In this document: positions 20,285 to 29,968 of the stretch, one piece after another
Layout: each line of letters begins with the position of its first letter
Numbering within the stretch: position 1 is the stretch's first letter
Source of the DNA: Pseudomonas sp. R84
GTDB taxonomy: Bacteria > Pseudomonadota > Gammaproteobacteria > Pseudomonadales > Pseudomonadaceae
Assembly: GCF_009834515.1 (NCBI RefSeq)
Contig: NZ_CP019426.1
Span: 5,463,001 to 5,527,000 of the forward strand
Direction of reading: 5' to 3'
Length of the DNA stretch: 64,000 nt
Translations under genes and position numbers: made by a program
Notes under the pieces: model-generated
What the model saw: the letters and a program-made list of their open reading frames with translations, nothing else
What the model was told of the DNA's origin: nothing
Databases searched by the model: none

Positions 20285-21136
20285 ATGACCGCTGCACGCC
20301 TGACTTTGCCCTCGCCGGCCAAACTCAACCTGATGCTGCATATTCTCGGGCGCCGCGACGACGGGTATCACGAGTTGCAGACGCTGTTCCAGTTTGTCGA
20401 TTACGGCGATGAAATCACGTTTGCCGTGCGTGATGACGGCGTGATTCAGTTGCACACCGAATTCGCTGGCGTGCCGCATGACAGCAACCTGATCGTGCGC
20501 GCGGCAAAAATGCTCCAGCAACAATCGGGCTGTACGCTGGGTATCGACATCTGGATCGACAAAGTGCTGCCCATGGGCGGTGGCATTGGTGGGGGCAGTT
20601 CAAATGCGGCGACCACGTTGCTCGGCCTCAATCATCTCTGGCAACTGGGTTGGGATGAAGATCGCCTGGCTACTCTGGGCCTGACGCTGGGTGCCGACGT
20701 GCCGGTTTTCGTCCGTGGCCATGCGGCATTTGCCGAGGGTGTGGGTGAGAAACTGACCCCGGTCGATCCCGAAGAACCTTGGTATCTGGTGCTCGTACCG
20801 CAAGTCTCTGTTAGTACGGCAGAAATTTTTTCCGATCCTTTGTTGACACGTAACACGCCGCCCATTAAAGTGCGCCCCGTTCCCGAGGGAAACAGTCGAA
20901 ATGACTGCTTGCCGGTGGTTGCAAGGCGTTATCCAGAGGTACGTAACGCATTGGATTTGTTAGGTAAATTTACCGAAGCAAAGCTCACCGGAACTGGAAG
21001 TTGTGTGTTTGGGGGCTTCCCAAGCAAAGCTGAAGCTGATAAAGTCTCGGCCCTTCTGACAGAGACCCTTACAGGGTTTGTAGCGAAAGGAAGCAACGTT
21101 TCGATGTTGCACCGCAAGCTGCAAAGTCTGCTCTAA
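20285..21136 (+). CDS. ispE: 4-diphosphocytidyl-2-C-methyl-D-erythritol kinase
   Basis: The 283-residue GHMP kinase phosphorylates CDP-ME in the MEP isoprenoid pathway. It has [11 protein letters not shown] at the N-terminus and the ATP loop [17 protein letters not shown]. The C-terminal [11 protein letters not shown] glycine-rich region is present. It is three bases downstream of lolB and upstream of tRNA-Gln. Confidence 0.97.
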   Translation: MTAARLTLPSPAKLNLMLHILGRRDDGYHELQTLFQFVDYGDEITFAVRDDGVIQLHTEFAGVPHDSNLIVRAAKMLQQQSGCTLGIDIWIDKVLPMGGGIGGGSSNAATTLLGLNHLWQLGWDEDRLATLGLTLGADVPVFVRGHAAFAEGVGEKLTPVDPEEPWYLVLVPQVSVSTAEIFSDPLLTRNTPPIKVRPVPEGNSRNDCLPVVARRYPEVRNALDLLGKFTEAKLTGTGSCVFGGFPSKAEADKVSALLTETLTGFVAKGSNVSMLHRKLQSLL

Positions 21137-21172
21137 AGGAACCAAGTGCACGGCACTTGATGCAACAGATAC

Positions 21173-21247
21173 AGGGGCGTCGCCAAGCGGTAAGGCAGCA
21201 GGTTTTGATCCTGCCATGCGTTGGTTCGAATCCAGCCGCCCCTGCCA
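21173..21247 (+). tRNA. tRNA-Gln (TTG)
   Basis: The 75-base tRNA has acceptor AGGGGCG (21173-21179) pairing with CGCCCCT (21237-21243), G discriminator and encoded CCA. The anticodon arm is GCAGG/CCTGC with a TTTTGAT loop holding TTG at 21205-21207. The T-arm GGTTCGAATCC is canonical. It lies 36 bases after ispE and may be cotranscribed with ispE and prs. Confidence 0.95.
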
Positions 21248-21292
21248 TTTTCTATACTCATCCAGGTTACCCTCAGCCTCTAGGTACTGCGC

Positions 21293-22234
21293 GTGTCCAA
21301 GATGATGGTTTTTACGGGGAACGCTAACCCCGATCTGGCTCGACGTGTCGTACGTCAGCTGCATATCCCTCTCGGTGACATCTCTGTCGGTAAATTCTCC
21401 GACGGCGAAATTACTGCCGAGATCAATGAAAACGTTCGCGGTAAAGACGTTTTCATTATTCAGCCGACTTGCGCTCCGACCAACGATAACCTGATGGAAC
21501 TGGTAGTGATGGCTGATGCCTTCCGCCGCTCCTCGGCTACTCGTATCACTGCTGTTATTCCTTATTTTGGTTATGCCCGTCAGGATCGCCGTCCGCGTTC
21601 CGCACGTGTGGCTATCAGCGCGAAAGTCGTCGCTGACATGCTTACCGTAGTCGGCATCGACCGTGTTCTCACGGTTGATCTGCATGCTGACCAGATTCAG
21701 GGTTTCTTCGATATTCCGGTAGATAACATCTACGGCTCCCCGGTTCTGGTGGATGACATTGAAGATCAGCGCTTCGAAAACCTGATGATTGTGTCCCCGG
21801 ACATTGGTGGCGTCGTGCGTGCACGTGCTGTTGCCAAATCCCTGGGCGTGGATCTCGGGATCATCGACAAACGCCGTGAGAAAGCCAATCACTCTGAAGT
21901 GATGCATATCATCGGTGATGTCGAAGGGCGTACCTGCATTCTGGTCGATGACATGGTCGATACCGCCGGCACTCTGTGCCACGCGGCCAAGGCCTTGAAA
22001 GAGCATGGCGCAGCCAAGGTCTTTGCCTACTGCACACATCCTGTGCTGTCGGGTCGGGCCATCGAGAATATCGAAAATTCCGTGCTGGACGAGTTGGTGG
22101 TGACTAACACCATCCCGCTGTCCGCTGCAGCACAAGCCTGTGCACGTATCCGTCAACTGGATATCGCACCGGTTGTTGCCGAAGCGGTTCGCCGCATCAG
22201 CAATGAAGAATCGATCAGCGCGATGTTCCGTTAA
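21293..22234 (+). CDS. prs: Ribose-phosphate pyrophosphokinase
   Basis: The 313-residue enzyme makes PRPP from ribose-5-phosphate and ATP. It shows the PRPP signature [12 protein letters not shown] and the [10 protein letters not shown] phosphate-binding loop. The start is a GTG at 21293; the next in-frame ATGs (MMV) are three codons later. Codon use is markedly biased, as in highly expressed genes. A strong terminator follows. Confidence 0.97.
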   Translation: MSKMMVFTGNANPDLARRVVRQLHIPLGDISVGKFSDGEITAEINENVRGKDVFIIQPTCAPTNDNLMELVVMADAFRRSSATRITAVIPYFGYARQDRRPRSARVAISAKVVADMLTVVGIDRVLTVDLHADQIQGFFDIPVDNIYGSPVLVDDIEDQRFENLMIVSPDIGGVVRARAVAKSLGVDLGIIDKRREKANHSEVMHIIGDVEGRTCILVDDMVDTAGTLCHAAKALKEHGAAKVFAYCTHPVLSGRAIENIENSVLDELVVTNTIPLSAAAQACARIRQLDIAPVVAEAVRRISNEESISAMFR

Positions 22235-22273
22235 GGGCCCTGCCCTTCTCGAAATGTCTCGTTGACGAAAAGC

Positions 22274-22311
22274 GCCCCGCCCCGGCATTCCTGTCGGGGC
22301 GGGGCTTTTTT
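22274..22311 (+). terminator. Rho-independent terminator of prs
   Basis: GCCCCGCCCCG, a 10-base loop, CGGGGCGGGGC and six T residues. The stem is perfect over 11 pairs. Confidence 0.9.
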
Positions 22312-22375
22312 GCCCATACCGTGTTCGGCGCTGGTCGCAAACGCCACTCGGTCATGGCTATTTTGGAGATACAAA

Positions 22376-22975
22376 ATGAACGATTTTACTCTGAATGCTG
22401 AAGTGCGTTCCGACCTGGGGAAAGGTGCGAGCCGCCGCCTGCGTCGTCTCGCCGCTCTGGTTCCAGCTGTTGTTTACGGTGGCGAAAAAGCCCCTGAATC
22501 CATCAGCATGCTGGCCAAAGAAGTTGCCAAACTGCTCGAAAACGATGCTGCCTACAGCCACGTTATCGAACTGAACGTTGGCGGCAAAAAGCAGAACGTC
22601 ATCATCAAAGCTCTGCAACGTCACCCGTCCAAGGGTCACGTTCTGCACGCTGACTTCGTACGCGTCGTAGCCGGCCAGAAACTGACTGCTATCGTGCCTG
22701 TGCACTTTGTTGGTGAAGAAGCTCCGATCAAGAAAGGCGGCGAGATCTCGCACGTCCTGAACGAAATCGAAGTAACTTGCCTGCCGAAAGATCTGCCTGA
22801 GTTCATCGAAGTCGACCTGTCGGCTCTGGAAATCGGCGCAATCGTTCACCTGTCCGACCTCAAAGCCCCTAAAGGCGTTGAGTTCGTTGCACTGGCTCAC
22901 GGTGACGACAAAGCTGTTGCAAACGTACACGCTCCACGCGTTGCTCCAGAAGCTGAAGAAGGCGCAGCAGAGTAA
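22376..22975 (+). CDS. rplY: Ribosomal protein bL25 (Ctc form)
   Basis: The 199-residue protein binds 5S rRNA. It begins [21 protein letters not shown], the L25 domain, and has a second beta domain (TL5/Ctc type) with the VHFVGEEAP motif, so it is the long general-stress form. ATG 22376 follows TTGGAG. It stands between prs and pth, the usual order in Pseudomonas. Confidence 0.97.
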   Translation: MNDFTLNAEVRSDLGKGASRRLRRLAALVPAVVYGGEKAPESISMLAKEVAKLLENDAAYSHVIELNVGGKKQNVIIKALQRHPSKGHVLHADFVRVVAGQKLTAIVPVHFVGEEAPIKKGGEISHVLNEIEVTCLPKDLPEFIEVDLSALEIGAIVHLSDLKAPKGVEFVALAHGDDKAVANVHAPRVAPEAEEGAAE

Positions 22976-23004
22976 TTCACTCTGTCGTGCCTGAGTGAGC
23001 AAGT

Positions 23005-23117
23005 AACATCGCGGACTGGAACGTAGCGAGAAAGCGGGCGAGAACGCGGAGTTTACATCCATGGTAAATGAGCATTTTTCGTCCACTTTCGCCGCCTTTC
23101 CTGATCGCGGCGATGTT
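23005..23117. repeat. Long imperfect palindrome between rplY and pth
   Basis: Outer arms AACATCGC (23005) and GCGATGTT (to 23117) are perfect, inner arms GAAAGCGGGCGA and TTTCGCCGCCTTTC pair imperfectly, and the centre has GTTTAC...GTAAAT. The whole could fold into one hairpin of about 113 bases. It could be a small non-autonomous mobile palindrome or a processing or termination site. Confidence 0.5.
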
Positions 23118-23146
23118 ATTCACCACTCAAAGGAAGGGCCCCTATC

Positions 23147-23731
23147 GTGACTGCCATCAAACTGATCGTTGGCCTGGGAAATCCAGGCGCTGAATACGAC
23201 CAGACCCGGCATAACGCAGGGGCCCTTTTTGTTGAGCGCATCGCTGACGCACAAGGTGTCAACCTTGTCGCCGATCGCAAATATTTCGGCCTGACCGGGC
23301 GCTATTCGCATCAGGGTCAGGATGTTCGTCTGCTGATTCCCACCACTTACATGAACCGCAGCGGCCAGGCCGTGGCGGCACTCGCCGGTTTCTTCCGCAT
23401 CAAGCCTGAAGAAATTCTGGTGGCGCATGACGAACTCGACTTGCCTCCGGGCGTTGCCAAGCTCAAGCAGGGTGGCGGCCATGGCGGTCACAACGGGTTG
23501 CGCGACATCATTGCGCAACTGGGCAATCAGAATACGTTCTACCGTCTGCGGCTTGGCATCGGCCACCCAGGCGTTGCCAGTATGGTTTCAAATTTCGTCC
23601 TGGGTCGTGCGCCACGCGCCGAACAGGAAAAACTCGATGCCAGCATCGACTTTGCCCTCGGCGTGCTGCCGGATATCCTCGCCGGTGAATGGAACCGCGC
23701 GATGAAAAACCTGCACAGCCAGAAGGCCTGA
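23147..23731 (+). CDS. pth: Peptidyl-tRNA hydrolase
   Basis: The 194-residue enzyme cleaves the ester of peptidyl-tRNA. The N-terminus [18 protein letters not shown] holds the catalytic His, and [21 protein letters not shown] and the [11 protein letters not shown] sequence are all intact. The start codon read is GTG. It is 22 bases upstream of ychF. Confidence 0.98.
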   Translation: MTAIKLIVGLGNPGAEYDQTRHNAGALFVERIADAQGVNLVADRKYFGLTGRYSHQGQDVRLLIPTTYMNRSGQAVAALAGFFRIKPEEILVAHDELDLPPGVAKLKQGGGHGGHNGLRDIIAQLGNQNTFYRLRLGIGHPGVASMVSNFVLGRAPRAEQEKLDASIDFALGVLPDILAGEWNRAMKNLHSQKA

Positions 23732-23753
23732 CTCTACTCCGAGGGGAAACACC

Positions 23754-24854
23754 ATGGGATTCAATTGCGGCATCGTCGGCCTGCCTAACGTCGGCAAGTC
23801 CACCCTGTTCAACGCCCTGACCAAATCCGGTATTGCGGCCGAGAACTTCCCCTTCTGCACCATCGAGCCGAACAGCGGCATCGTGCCGATGCCGGATCCG
23901 CGCCTGGAAGCCTTGGCGGCCATCGTCAATCCGAAGCGCATCCTGCCGACCACCATGGAATTCGTCGACATCGCAGGCCTGGTGGCCGGCGCCTCGAAAG
24001 GTGAAGGTCTGGGCAACAAGTTCCTGGCCAACATCCGCGAAACCGACGCGATCGCTCACGTCGTACGCTGCTTCGAAGACGAAAACGTGATCCACGTTTC
24101 CAACAGCGTTGACCCCAAGCGCGACATCGAAATCATCGACCTGGAACTGATCTTCGCCGACCTCGACAGCTGCGAGAAGCAACTGCAGAAAGTCGCGCGC
24201 AACGCCAAGGGTGGTGACAAGGACGCGGTGGTTCAGAAGGCTCTGCTGGAGCAACTGATCGCGCATTTCACCGAAGCCAAGCCGGCACGCAGCCTGATGA
24301 AGAACATGAGCACCGACGAAAAAGCGGTAATCAAGGGCTTCCACCTGCTGACCACCAAACCGGTCATGTACATCGCCAACGTTGCTGAAGACGGTTTCGA
24401 GAACAACCCGCACCTGGACGTGGTTCGCGCCATTGCCGAAGAAGAAGGCGCGATGGTCGTTCCGGTCTGCAACAAGATCGAAGCGGAAATCGCCGAGCTC
24501 GATGACGGCGAAGAGAAGGACATGTTCCTCGAGGCCCTGGGCCTGGAAGAGCCTGGCCTGAACCGCGTGATCCGCGCTGGCTACGAGATGCTGCACCTGC
24601 AGACCTACTTCACCGCCGGTGTCGAAGAAGTCCGCGCATGGACCGTCAAAGTCGGTGCCACCGCACCTCAGGCTGCCGGCGTGATCCACACCGACTTCGA
24701 GAAAGGCTTCATCCGCGCCGAAGTGATCGCCTACAACGACTTCATCCAGTACAAGGGCGAAGCCGGTACCAAAGAAGCCGGTAAATGGCGTCTGGAAGGC
24801 AAGGATTACATCGTCAAGGACGGCGACGTGATGCACTTCCGCTTCAACGTCTGA
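23754..24854 (+). CDS. ychF: Redox-regulated ATPase YchF
   Basis: The 366-residue Obg-like ATPase has a G1 P-loop [14 protein letters not shown], the switch [11 protein letters not shown], and an altered G4, VCNKIEAE in place of NKxD, which explains its ATP preference. The C-terminal TGS domain ends HFRFNV. It is the last gene of the conserved block; a strong terminator follows. Confidence 0.97.
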   Translation: MGFNCGIVGLPNVGKSTLFNALTKSGIAAENFPFCTIEPNSGIVPMPDPRLEALAAIVNPKRILPTTMEFVDIAGLVAGASKGEGLGNKFLANIRETDAIAHVVRCFEDENVIHVSNSVDPKRDIEIIDLELIFADLDSCEKQLQKVARNAKGGDKDAVVQKALLEQLIAHFTEAKPARSLMKNMSTDEKAVIKGFHLLTTKPVMYIANVAEDGFENNPHLDVVRAIAEEEGAMVVPVCNKIEAEIAELDDGEEKDMFLEALGLEEPGLNRVIRAGYEMLHLQTYFTAGVEEVRAWTVKVGATAPQAAGVIHTDFEKGFIRAEVIAYNDFIQYKGEAGTKEAGKWRLEGKDYIVKDGDVMHFRFNV

Positions 24855-24885
24855 TCCGGGCCGTGGCAACACGCTATCGCGCCTG

Positions 24886-24922
24886 AAAAATCCCCGCATC
24901 ACTGAGTGATGCGGGGATTTTT
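24886..24922. terminator. Terminator after ychF
   Basis: AAAAATCCCCGCATCAC, a short loop and GTGATGCGGGGATTTTT: a 13-pair stem flanked by A and T runs, so it can act on both strands. Confidence 0.9.
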
Positions 24923-25010
24923 CGTTTGTGGACTTCATCAATTTCATCGCAGGCAGCGCGCGGCACCTACGTTATGATCAGTCGCGAGCCCAGCAACCGC
25001 GAGACCTGAC

Positions 25011-25835
25011 GTGCCTCCACTGCCACCCATTGGCGTTGGCCTGCGAGCCTTCCACTACCACGATTTCCTCAAGGATCTACCCGCCGTCGACTGGCTGGAA
25101 GTTCACAGCGAAAATTATCTGAGCGCGGGCGGTCGCGATCTGCAAATCCTTGAACGTCTGGCCCGGCACTACCCGATCAGCCTGCACGGGGTTGGGCTGG
25201 GCATCGGCTCGGTGCGCGGGTTTTCCATGGCGCACGTCGAGCGTATTCGCCAACTGGCCGCACGCGTTGAACCGTTTCTGGTGTCCGAGCACTTGAGCTG
25301 GGGCGCGGTCGAAGGCCGATGCCTGAATGATCTGCTGCCCCTGCCGCTGAACGAGACATCCCTGAGCCTGGTGTGCGAACGGGTCGACCAAGTGCAAACG
25401 GTGTTGGGTCGCCAATTGTTGCTGGAGAACGTCTCCACCAGTCTGCGCTTCAAAGACGACACCTTGGGCGAAAGTCAGTTTCTTGCCGAGGTCGTCACGC
25501 GAACGGGCTGTGGTGTACTTCTGGACATCAACAACCTCTACGTCAATCAATACAACCATGCTGAGCCTGCGCTGCCGGCCATGCACAAACTCGCGCGCGG
25601 CTGCGTGGGCGAGTTGCACCTGGCCGGGCACAGCGAAGAAGAAGGTCTGCTTGTTGACGACCATGCCAGCGCTGTGTCCGAACCCGTCTGGGCGTTGTAC
25701 CGCGAGGCATTGAAACGCTTCGGCGATGTTCCGGTGCTGGTCGAATGGGATGCCTGTCTGCCGCCTCTGGGCGAATTGTTGAAACAGGTCGCGACGGCAC
25801 GCGATATCGCCCGGGAGGTATTGCATGACGCTTGA
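25011..25835 (+). CDS. bufB: DUF692 multinuclear iron enzyme, BufB/MbnB-like
   Basis: The 274-residue protein belongs to DUF692, whose members (MbnB, TglH, BufB) use two or three iron ions to remodel cysteines of a peptide. The metal ligands are in place: HSENY (residues 32-36), His59 in SLHGVG, His94 in SEHLSW, Glu139-Asn140, the DINN at 172-175, and HLAGH at 203-207. It starts with GTG at 25011, with no strong RBS. It overlaps bufC by 11 bases. In known systems a small secreted precursor (BufA) gene precedes; the 156 bases here hold a terminator and no such gene. A candidate precursor domain occurs at 39049-40452. Confidence 0.9.
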   Translation: MPPLPPIGVGLRAFHYHDFLKDLPAVDWLEVHSENYLSAGGRDLQILERLARHYPISLHGVGLGIGSVRGFSMAHVERIRQLAARVEPFLVSEHLSWGAVEGRCLNDLLPLPLNETSLSLVCERVDQVQTVLGRQLLLENVSTSLRFKDDTLGESQFLAEVVTRTGCGVLLDINNLYVNQYNHAEPALPAMHKLARGCVGELHLAGHSEEEGLLVDDHASAVSEPVWALYREALKRFGDVPVLVEWDACLPPLGELLKQVATARDIAREVLHDA

Positions 25836-26625
25836 CCAGCTAGCGACCTTGCAGGAGCGTTTCGTCCGAGCGCTCGATGCTGACTCGGCAGCCTCGGTGT
25901 TGCCCGACGGCTGGTGCAACGGTCATGGGGATGACTGGCAACGTTTTTCCCGTTATCGAAAAGGGCTTTGGCAACATCAGGTGCAATCGTTGGGACTGAC
26001 GTTTCCGGTGCTCACCGCATTGGTGGGTGAAGATTTTCTCCGCACGCTCGCCTATGACTTCGGGCGCGTGCACCCTTCACGACACCCCGACTTGAGCCTG
26101 TTTGGTGAACACCTTCCGGGATTTCTCACCCATTACCCGGCCGCCCGCGATTATCCATATTTTGCCGAGATAGCCGCACTGGAGTGGGCTGTCCACTGCA
26201 GCGCACGCACCGAAGAGATCGTCGCCTTGAGCGCGCTGGATCTCGCCGTGCTGAAGCCCGAGCAGATCGATGGGCGGCGATTGTCCCTGCATGCTGGTTG
26301 CGCGCTGTTGCACAGCGAGTGGCCGATAGCGGCGTTGTGGCAGGCCCATGTCGAGCACGCGCAAGTGCTGCCGGCTCTGCAATCGGGAAGTTATGTCACG
26401 CTGGTCTATCGGCAGGGCTGGCACGCCAGGGTGCGCCCGGTTTCTCCATGGGAGGCGGCGGCATTGAGCCTTTTCATCGCGGGCGCCACGCTGGGCGAAG
26501 CGTTGCTGGCGGCACAAGCACAATGGGCCACCACCAGACCCGCTGCGGCCACGGCACTGATCGACAGTGCCGCACTGCTCAGTCGTTGGTTGGGCGAGGC
26601 GTTACTCATCGCCACCGAAGATTAG
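25825..26625 (+). CDS. bufC: DUF2063 putative DNA-binding-like partner protein, BufC-like
   Basis: The 266-residue protein has the N-terminal DUF2063 domain, with [34 protein letters not shown] and the [23 protein letters not shown] run. The family acts as the partner of DUF692 enzymes and is thought to bring the leader of the precursor to the enzyme. Its ATG at 25825 lies inside bufB, which indicates coupling. It ends convergent with and overlapping by four bases the permuted aconitase gene. No DoxX-type membrane gene (BufD) follows. Confidence 0.88.
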   Translation: MTLDQLATLQERFVRALDADSAASVLPDGWCNGHGDDWQRFSRYRKGLWQHQVQSLGLTFPVLTALVGEDFLRTLAYDFGRVHPSRHPDLSLFGEHLPGFLTHYPAARDYPYFAEIAALEWAVHCSARTEEIVALSALDLAVLKPEQIDGRRLSLHAGCALLHSEWPIAALWQAHVEHAQVLPALQSGSYVTLVYRQGWHARVRPVSPWEAAALSLFIAGATLGEALLAAQAQWATTRPAAATALIDSAALLSRWLGEALLIATED

Positions 26626-28559
26626 CCGGCGCTCGCCTGTTGCAGCTCATCAAAGGTCACAATACGTCCGGCAATCGCGCTGGCCGCCACCGTGTACGGA
26701 CTGGCAAGCCACACGCTTCCCGGTCCGGAACGCCCGGGAAAGTTGCGATTGATGGCACTGATGGTGACCTGATCTGCCGACACTGACTGCCCCGGGCCGC
26801 AGTTGGCGCAAGCACCGCATCCTGGCTTGATCAGCACCGCTCCCGCCCGTGCGAAGGTCTCCAGATAACCGCTCTGCTCACAGTAATCGTGGACATCCAT
26901 CGTGCCGAATTGCAGAAACAGCCGAGTGTCGGCGGTAAGTGGGTACTGGTTATCCAGCGCCCACTGCAAGACCTCGTGATAGCAGTCGAAGTCGCTACGC
27001 TTGCCAGCGGTGCAGGAACCTCCATAGGCGATGTCGATCTTCACCGACTCTGGCAGATCGCCAACCGCCACGCCGTTGCCCGGATCGCCAGGTCGCGCCA
27101 GCATCGGTTGCAGCTGCGCGCCGTCGATGCGAATGGTTTCCCGGTAATGCGCATCGGGATCACTGCGCATCCAGTCTTGCAGTTGGAAATCGATGCCCCG
27201 CCGCTCCTTGAGAAACGCCACGGTTTTTTTATCCGGGGCGACAATGCCGGTCATGCCACCCAGTTCGGCAACCATGTTGGTCAGGGTCGCGCGCTCATCA
27301 AGACTCATGGCTTCGATCGCCGAGCCGGCATACTCGAACACTGCGCCAATGGCACCGCCGGCCTTGATTGACTCCATCTGCAGCAGATACAGGACCAGAT
27401 CCTTGGCCATCACGCCTGGCGCCAGCGGCCCGCTGACTTCGATGCGCAAGGTGTCGGGGACCTTGCAGCGCACGTAACCGGTGACCCAGCTGTTGGCCAT
27501 TTCGGTGGCCCCGACGCCGAAGGCCAGACAGCCCAGTGCGCCGGAGTGCGGGGTGTGCGAGTCGGTGCCGGCAATCACCTGCCCAGGTAAGGCGTAGCGT
27601 TCGATCATCAGGGCATGACAAATCCCCTCGGAACCGCTTTTGTCGTGCAATGCGCCGTGGGACTGCACGGGATATTGCCGGGAAAAATGTTCATGTCCGC
27701 GAGCCAGATCGGCGACACCGTCCAATAAACCCTGCTGGATATGCGGAATGCTTTGCGGCGCCAGCACCAGGTGATCTTCGAAGGCAATGATCCGCGCCGG
27801 ATCGATCAGCTGCGCTGGCTGCCCGAATGCCTGATGCATCAGGTGCGCGCTCATTCCGGTGAAATAGTCATGGCTGAAACGGAAATCCGCAGCGATAAAC
27901 ACACCCTCGCCGCGCACTACCCCTCGCGTATCGGGATGCACATGGCGGCTGATGATTTTTTCCACCAGCGTCTGCGGCCCCTGCGCGACCGGGCTTGCGT
28001 CCGGTAACGGCCAACGCGCCGAGCGACTGTATTTGAGCAAGCCGCCGCTGCGAATGATCGCTTGGGTCAGCTCGTCACGTCCCTCCAGAAAGGTCGAAAA
28101 CTCGATGGCTTCACCGGCCGCAATTCGCTCAAGCACGGAAAAGTCGGTGGTGGTCAGGATGCCGATGTTGTCGCAGTTCTGTTGGTAGATACGTTCAAAA
28201 CTCTCGGCAACAATCAGTCGAATCCCCGCCGACAACTCGGCCACCGGTGAGGACTCCCGCGAAGATCCTTTGCCGTAGCGCTTGCCAGCAACAGTGATTT
28301 CAAACCCGGCGTTCTTCACCGCATTGCGGGCGATCGGCAATTGTTCACCGGCCTTGAATCCGACATAGGGGAATTCGCCCAGGCGTTCGTCGTACACCAT
28401 CATGACGGTGACGGGGGTGATTTCGTCGGTTGAGATGTTGTCTCGCAGCGGCCCGGCCTCGGCCAGTGTCAGGTCCTCACCGTCGAGTTGGCGGCGAATG
28501 GCTTGAGGATTCTGCGAGAGGTACAGGACGCGTCCGGAAAAGCGTATGGCATTGTTCAT
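26622..28559 (-). CDS. Aconitase-family hydro-lyase with permuted domains
   Basis: The 645-residue protein is an aconitase relative with the small swivel domain first. Residues 1 to about 170 carry the LeuD-like GKGSSRESSPVAEL, and the LeuC-like catalytic domain follows, with AGTDSHTPHSGALG and the Fe-S cysteines in GGSCTAGKRSDF and PGCGACANCGPG. AcnA has the swivel at the C-terminus and AcnB has it in the second position, so this differs from both. Substrate is unknown; aconitate, isopropylmalate or homologues are possible. It ends the minus-strand accessory operon but is 110 bases after the MFS gene, so it could have its own place in transcription. Confidence 0.85.
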   Translation of the reverse strand: MNNAIRFSGRVLYLSQNPQAIRRQLDGEDLTLAEAGPLRDNISTDEITPVTVMMVYDERLGEFPYVGFKAGEQLPIARNAVKNAGFEITVAGKRYGKGSSRESSPVAELSAGIRLIVAESFERIYQQNCDNIGILTTTDFSVLERIAAGEAIEFSTFLEGRDELTQAIIRSGGLLKYSRSARWPLPDASPVAQGPQTLVEKIISRHVHPDTRGVVRGEGVFIAADFRFSHDYFTGMSAHLMHQAFGQPAQLIDPARIIAFEDHLVLAPQSIPHIQQGLLDGVADLARGHEHFSRQYPVQSHGALHDKSGSEGICHALMIERYALPGQVIAGTDSHTPHSGALGCLAFGVGATEMANSWVTGYVRCKVPDTLRIEVSGPLAPGVMAKDLVLYLLQMESIKAGGAIGAVFEYAGSAIEAMSLDERATLTNMVAELGGMTGIVAPDKKTVAFLKERRGIDFQLQDWMRSDPDAHYRETIRIDGAQLQPMLARPGDPGNGVAVGDLPESVKIDIAYGGSCTAGKRSDFDCYHEVLQWALDNQYPLTADTRLFLQFGTMDVHDYCEQSGYLETFARAGAVLIKPGCGACANCGPGQSVSADQVTISAINRNFPGRSGPGSVWLASPYTVAASAIAGRIVTFDELQQASAG

Positions 28560-28669
28560 AGATGTGGTCTCCTGAAAACCACTCTATCAGCGGCCACCGA
28601 CGCTCGTGCTGACGGTTGGAGAACCCAGCGATGCCCATCGGAGACGAATGGGCAAACACCCGACGCGGC

Positions 28670-29896
28670 TTAGTCGGCGAGCTTCCCGGCAAGCGCCGTG
28701 CGCCGATGTTGCAGGCACAAACGAGCGATCCACAAGGCGCAACACAGCAGCAGCACGCAGGTAGCCATGAACACCGAACGGATGCCGATGTGCCCGGCAA
28801 AAAAACCGCCCGCCACCGGGCCCAGCACCTGTCCGGCATACTGTGCTGAGGTCGAGTAGCCGAGCATCCGCCCCACCGAACGGTCATCGACATTGTGCCG
28901 GATCAGTGCCGTCACGCAGGGCAACAGGCCACCGAGCGCCAATCCCATGAAAAAGCGCAAGACGATCAGTTGCCAGATGTTCGTGACGAACGCCTGCGGG
29001 ATTAGCAGCAGACCGGCCAGTGCAAGGCTGGCGGCGACCACTTTCAGGCCACCGATGCGGTCGGCGATCTTGCCCAGACGCGGCCCGGAAATGATGCTGC
29101 CGAGCGCGGCGACCGACATGGTCAGGCCCGAATAAAACGTGACGCTATCAACGGCGTCCACCAACTGCTGCACGTACACGGTGATGATCGGTTCGATCGA
29201 CATGTTGGCGACCATCAGCAACGAGGCCGTTGCCAGCATGGTCAGCACCAGCGTGCGCTGGCTGGAAGAGAGTGTGGTCGCTGCCGCCGTTTTATCCTGC
29301 GCAGCTTTCGTGCGCGGCGCGACACGCTCTTCGCGCACAAACAGGCACGTCGCCAGAAAATTGAGGAAGATGCAGCCGCTGGCAATGAAGAAGATGCTGC
29401 GGATATCCAGCACCGTTGGCAGCACCCCGCCAATCAAGGGCCCCACCAGACTGCCCGCCATGATCCCCGACGCCAGCATGCCCAAGGCCCACGCCGAGCG
29501 ATCCTTGGGCGTCTGCGCGGCGATGATCACATACGATCCAGAGGTATACCCTCCGGCCAGTCCGACCAGAAAGCGCAGGATCACCAACTGCCAGACGTTT
29601 TCCGCCAGACCGATCAGGCCCATGGTCACGACCATGCCGAGACTGGCGCGAATCAGGTTCGGCTTGCTGCCATACCGATCGGCAAGACGCCCCCACAGCG
29701 GTGCGACCAGCGCTGCGGAGAGAAAAGTGGCGCCGTAGGCGATACCTGACCATTGCACGATTTGCGCGTGCCCCTCCACGCCCAGTTGCTCGATGTAGAG
29801 GGGCAGAAACGGCAGCAGCAAGGTCATGGCAACAATGTTGATGAAGGAGCCAAAAAAGCAGATGGCCAGATTACGCTGCCAATACAGGCTGTTCAT
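28670..29896 (-). CDS. MFS transporter, MdtG-like multidrug efflux type
   Basis: The 408-residue protein has about 12 membrane segments with the MFS loop GRLADRYGSKPN after helix 2 and a second similar loop, GKIADRIGGLKV, in the C-terminal half. It resembles drug:proton antiporters of the MdtG/NorA type. In the operon it is a good candidate for export of, or resistance to, the product. Confidence 0.88.
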   Translation of the reverse strand: MNSLYWQRNLAICFFGSFINIVAMTLLLPFLPLYIEQLGVEGHAQIVQWSGIAYGATFLSAALVAPLWGRLADRYGSKPNLIRASLGMVVTMGLIGLAENVWQLVILRFLVGLAGGYTSGSYVIIAAQTPKDRSAWALGMLASGIMAGSLVGPLIGGVLPTVLDIRSIFFIASGCIFLNFLATCLFVREERVAPRTKAAQDKTAAATTLSSSQRTLVLTMLATASLLMVANMSIEPIITVYVQQLVDAVDSVTFYSGLTMSVAALGSIISGPRLGKIADRIGGLKVVAASLALAGLLLIPQAFVTNIWQLIVLRFFMGLALGGLLPCVTALIRHNVDDRSVGRMLGYSTSAQYAGQVLGPVAGGFFAGHIGIRSVFMATCVLLLCCALWIARLCLQHRRTALAGKLAD

Positions 29897-29968
29897 GGAA
29901 TGGATTCCTGGAAAATTGACCGCACGCGCGGGGCGTTGACAGCATCCCGCGCGTCCTTGGTGCGATGC

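Noticed and set aside
18557..20524. 655-codon open frame on the minus strand
   Set aside because: It is antisense to the TPR, lolB and ispE genes, which have clear motifs. GC-rich DNA gives such frames.
20960..22288. 442-codon frame on the minus strand
   Set aside because: It is antisense to tRNA-Gln and prs, both certain.
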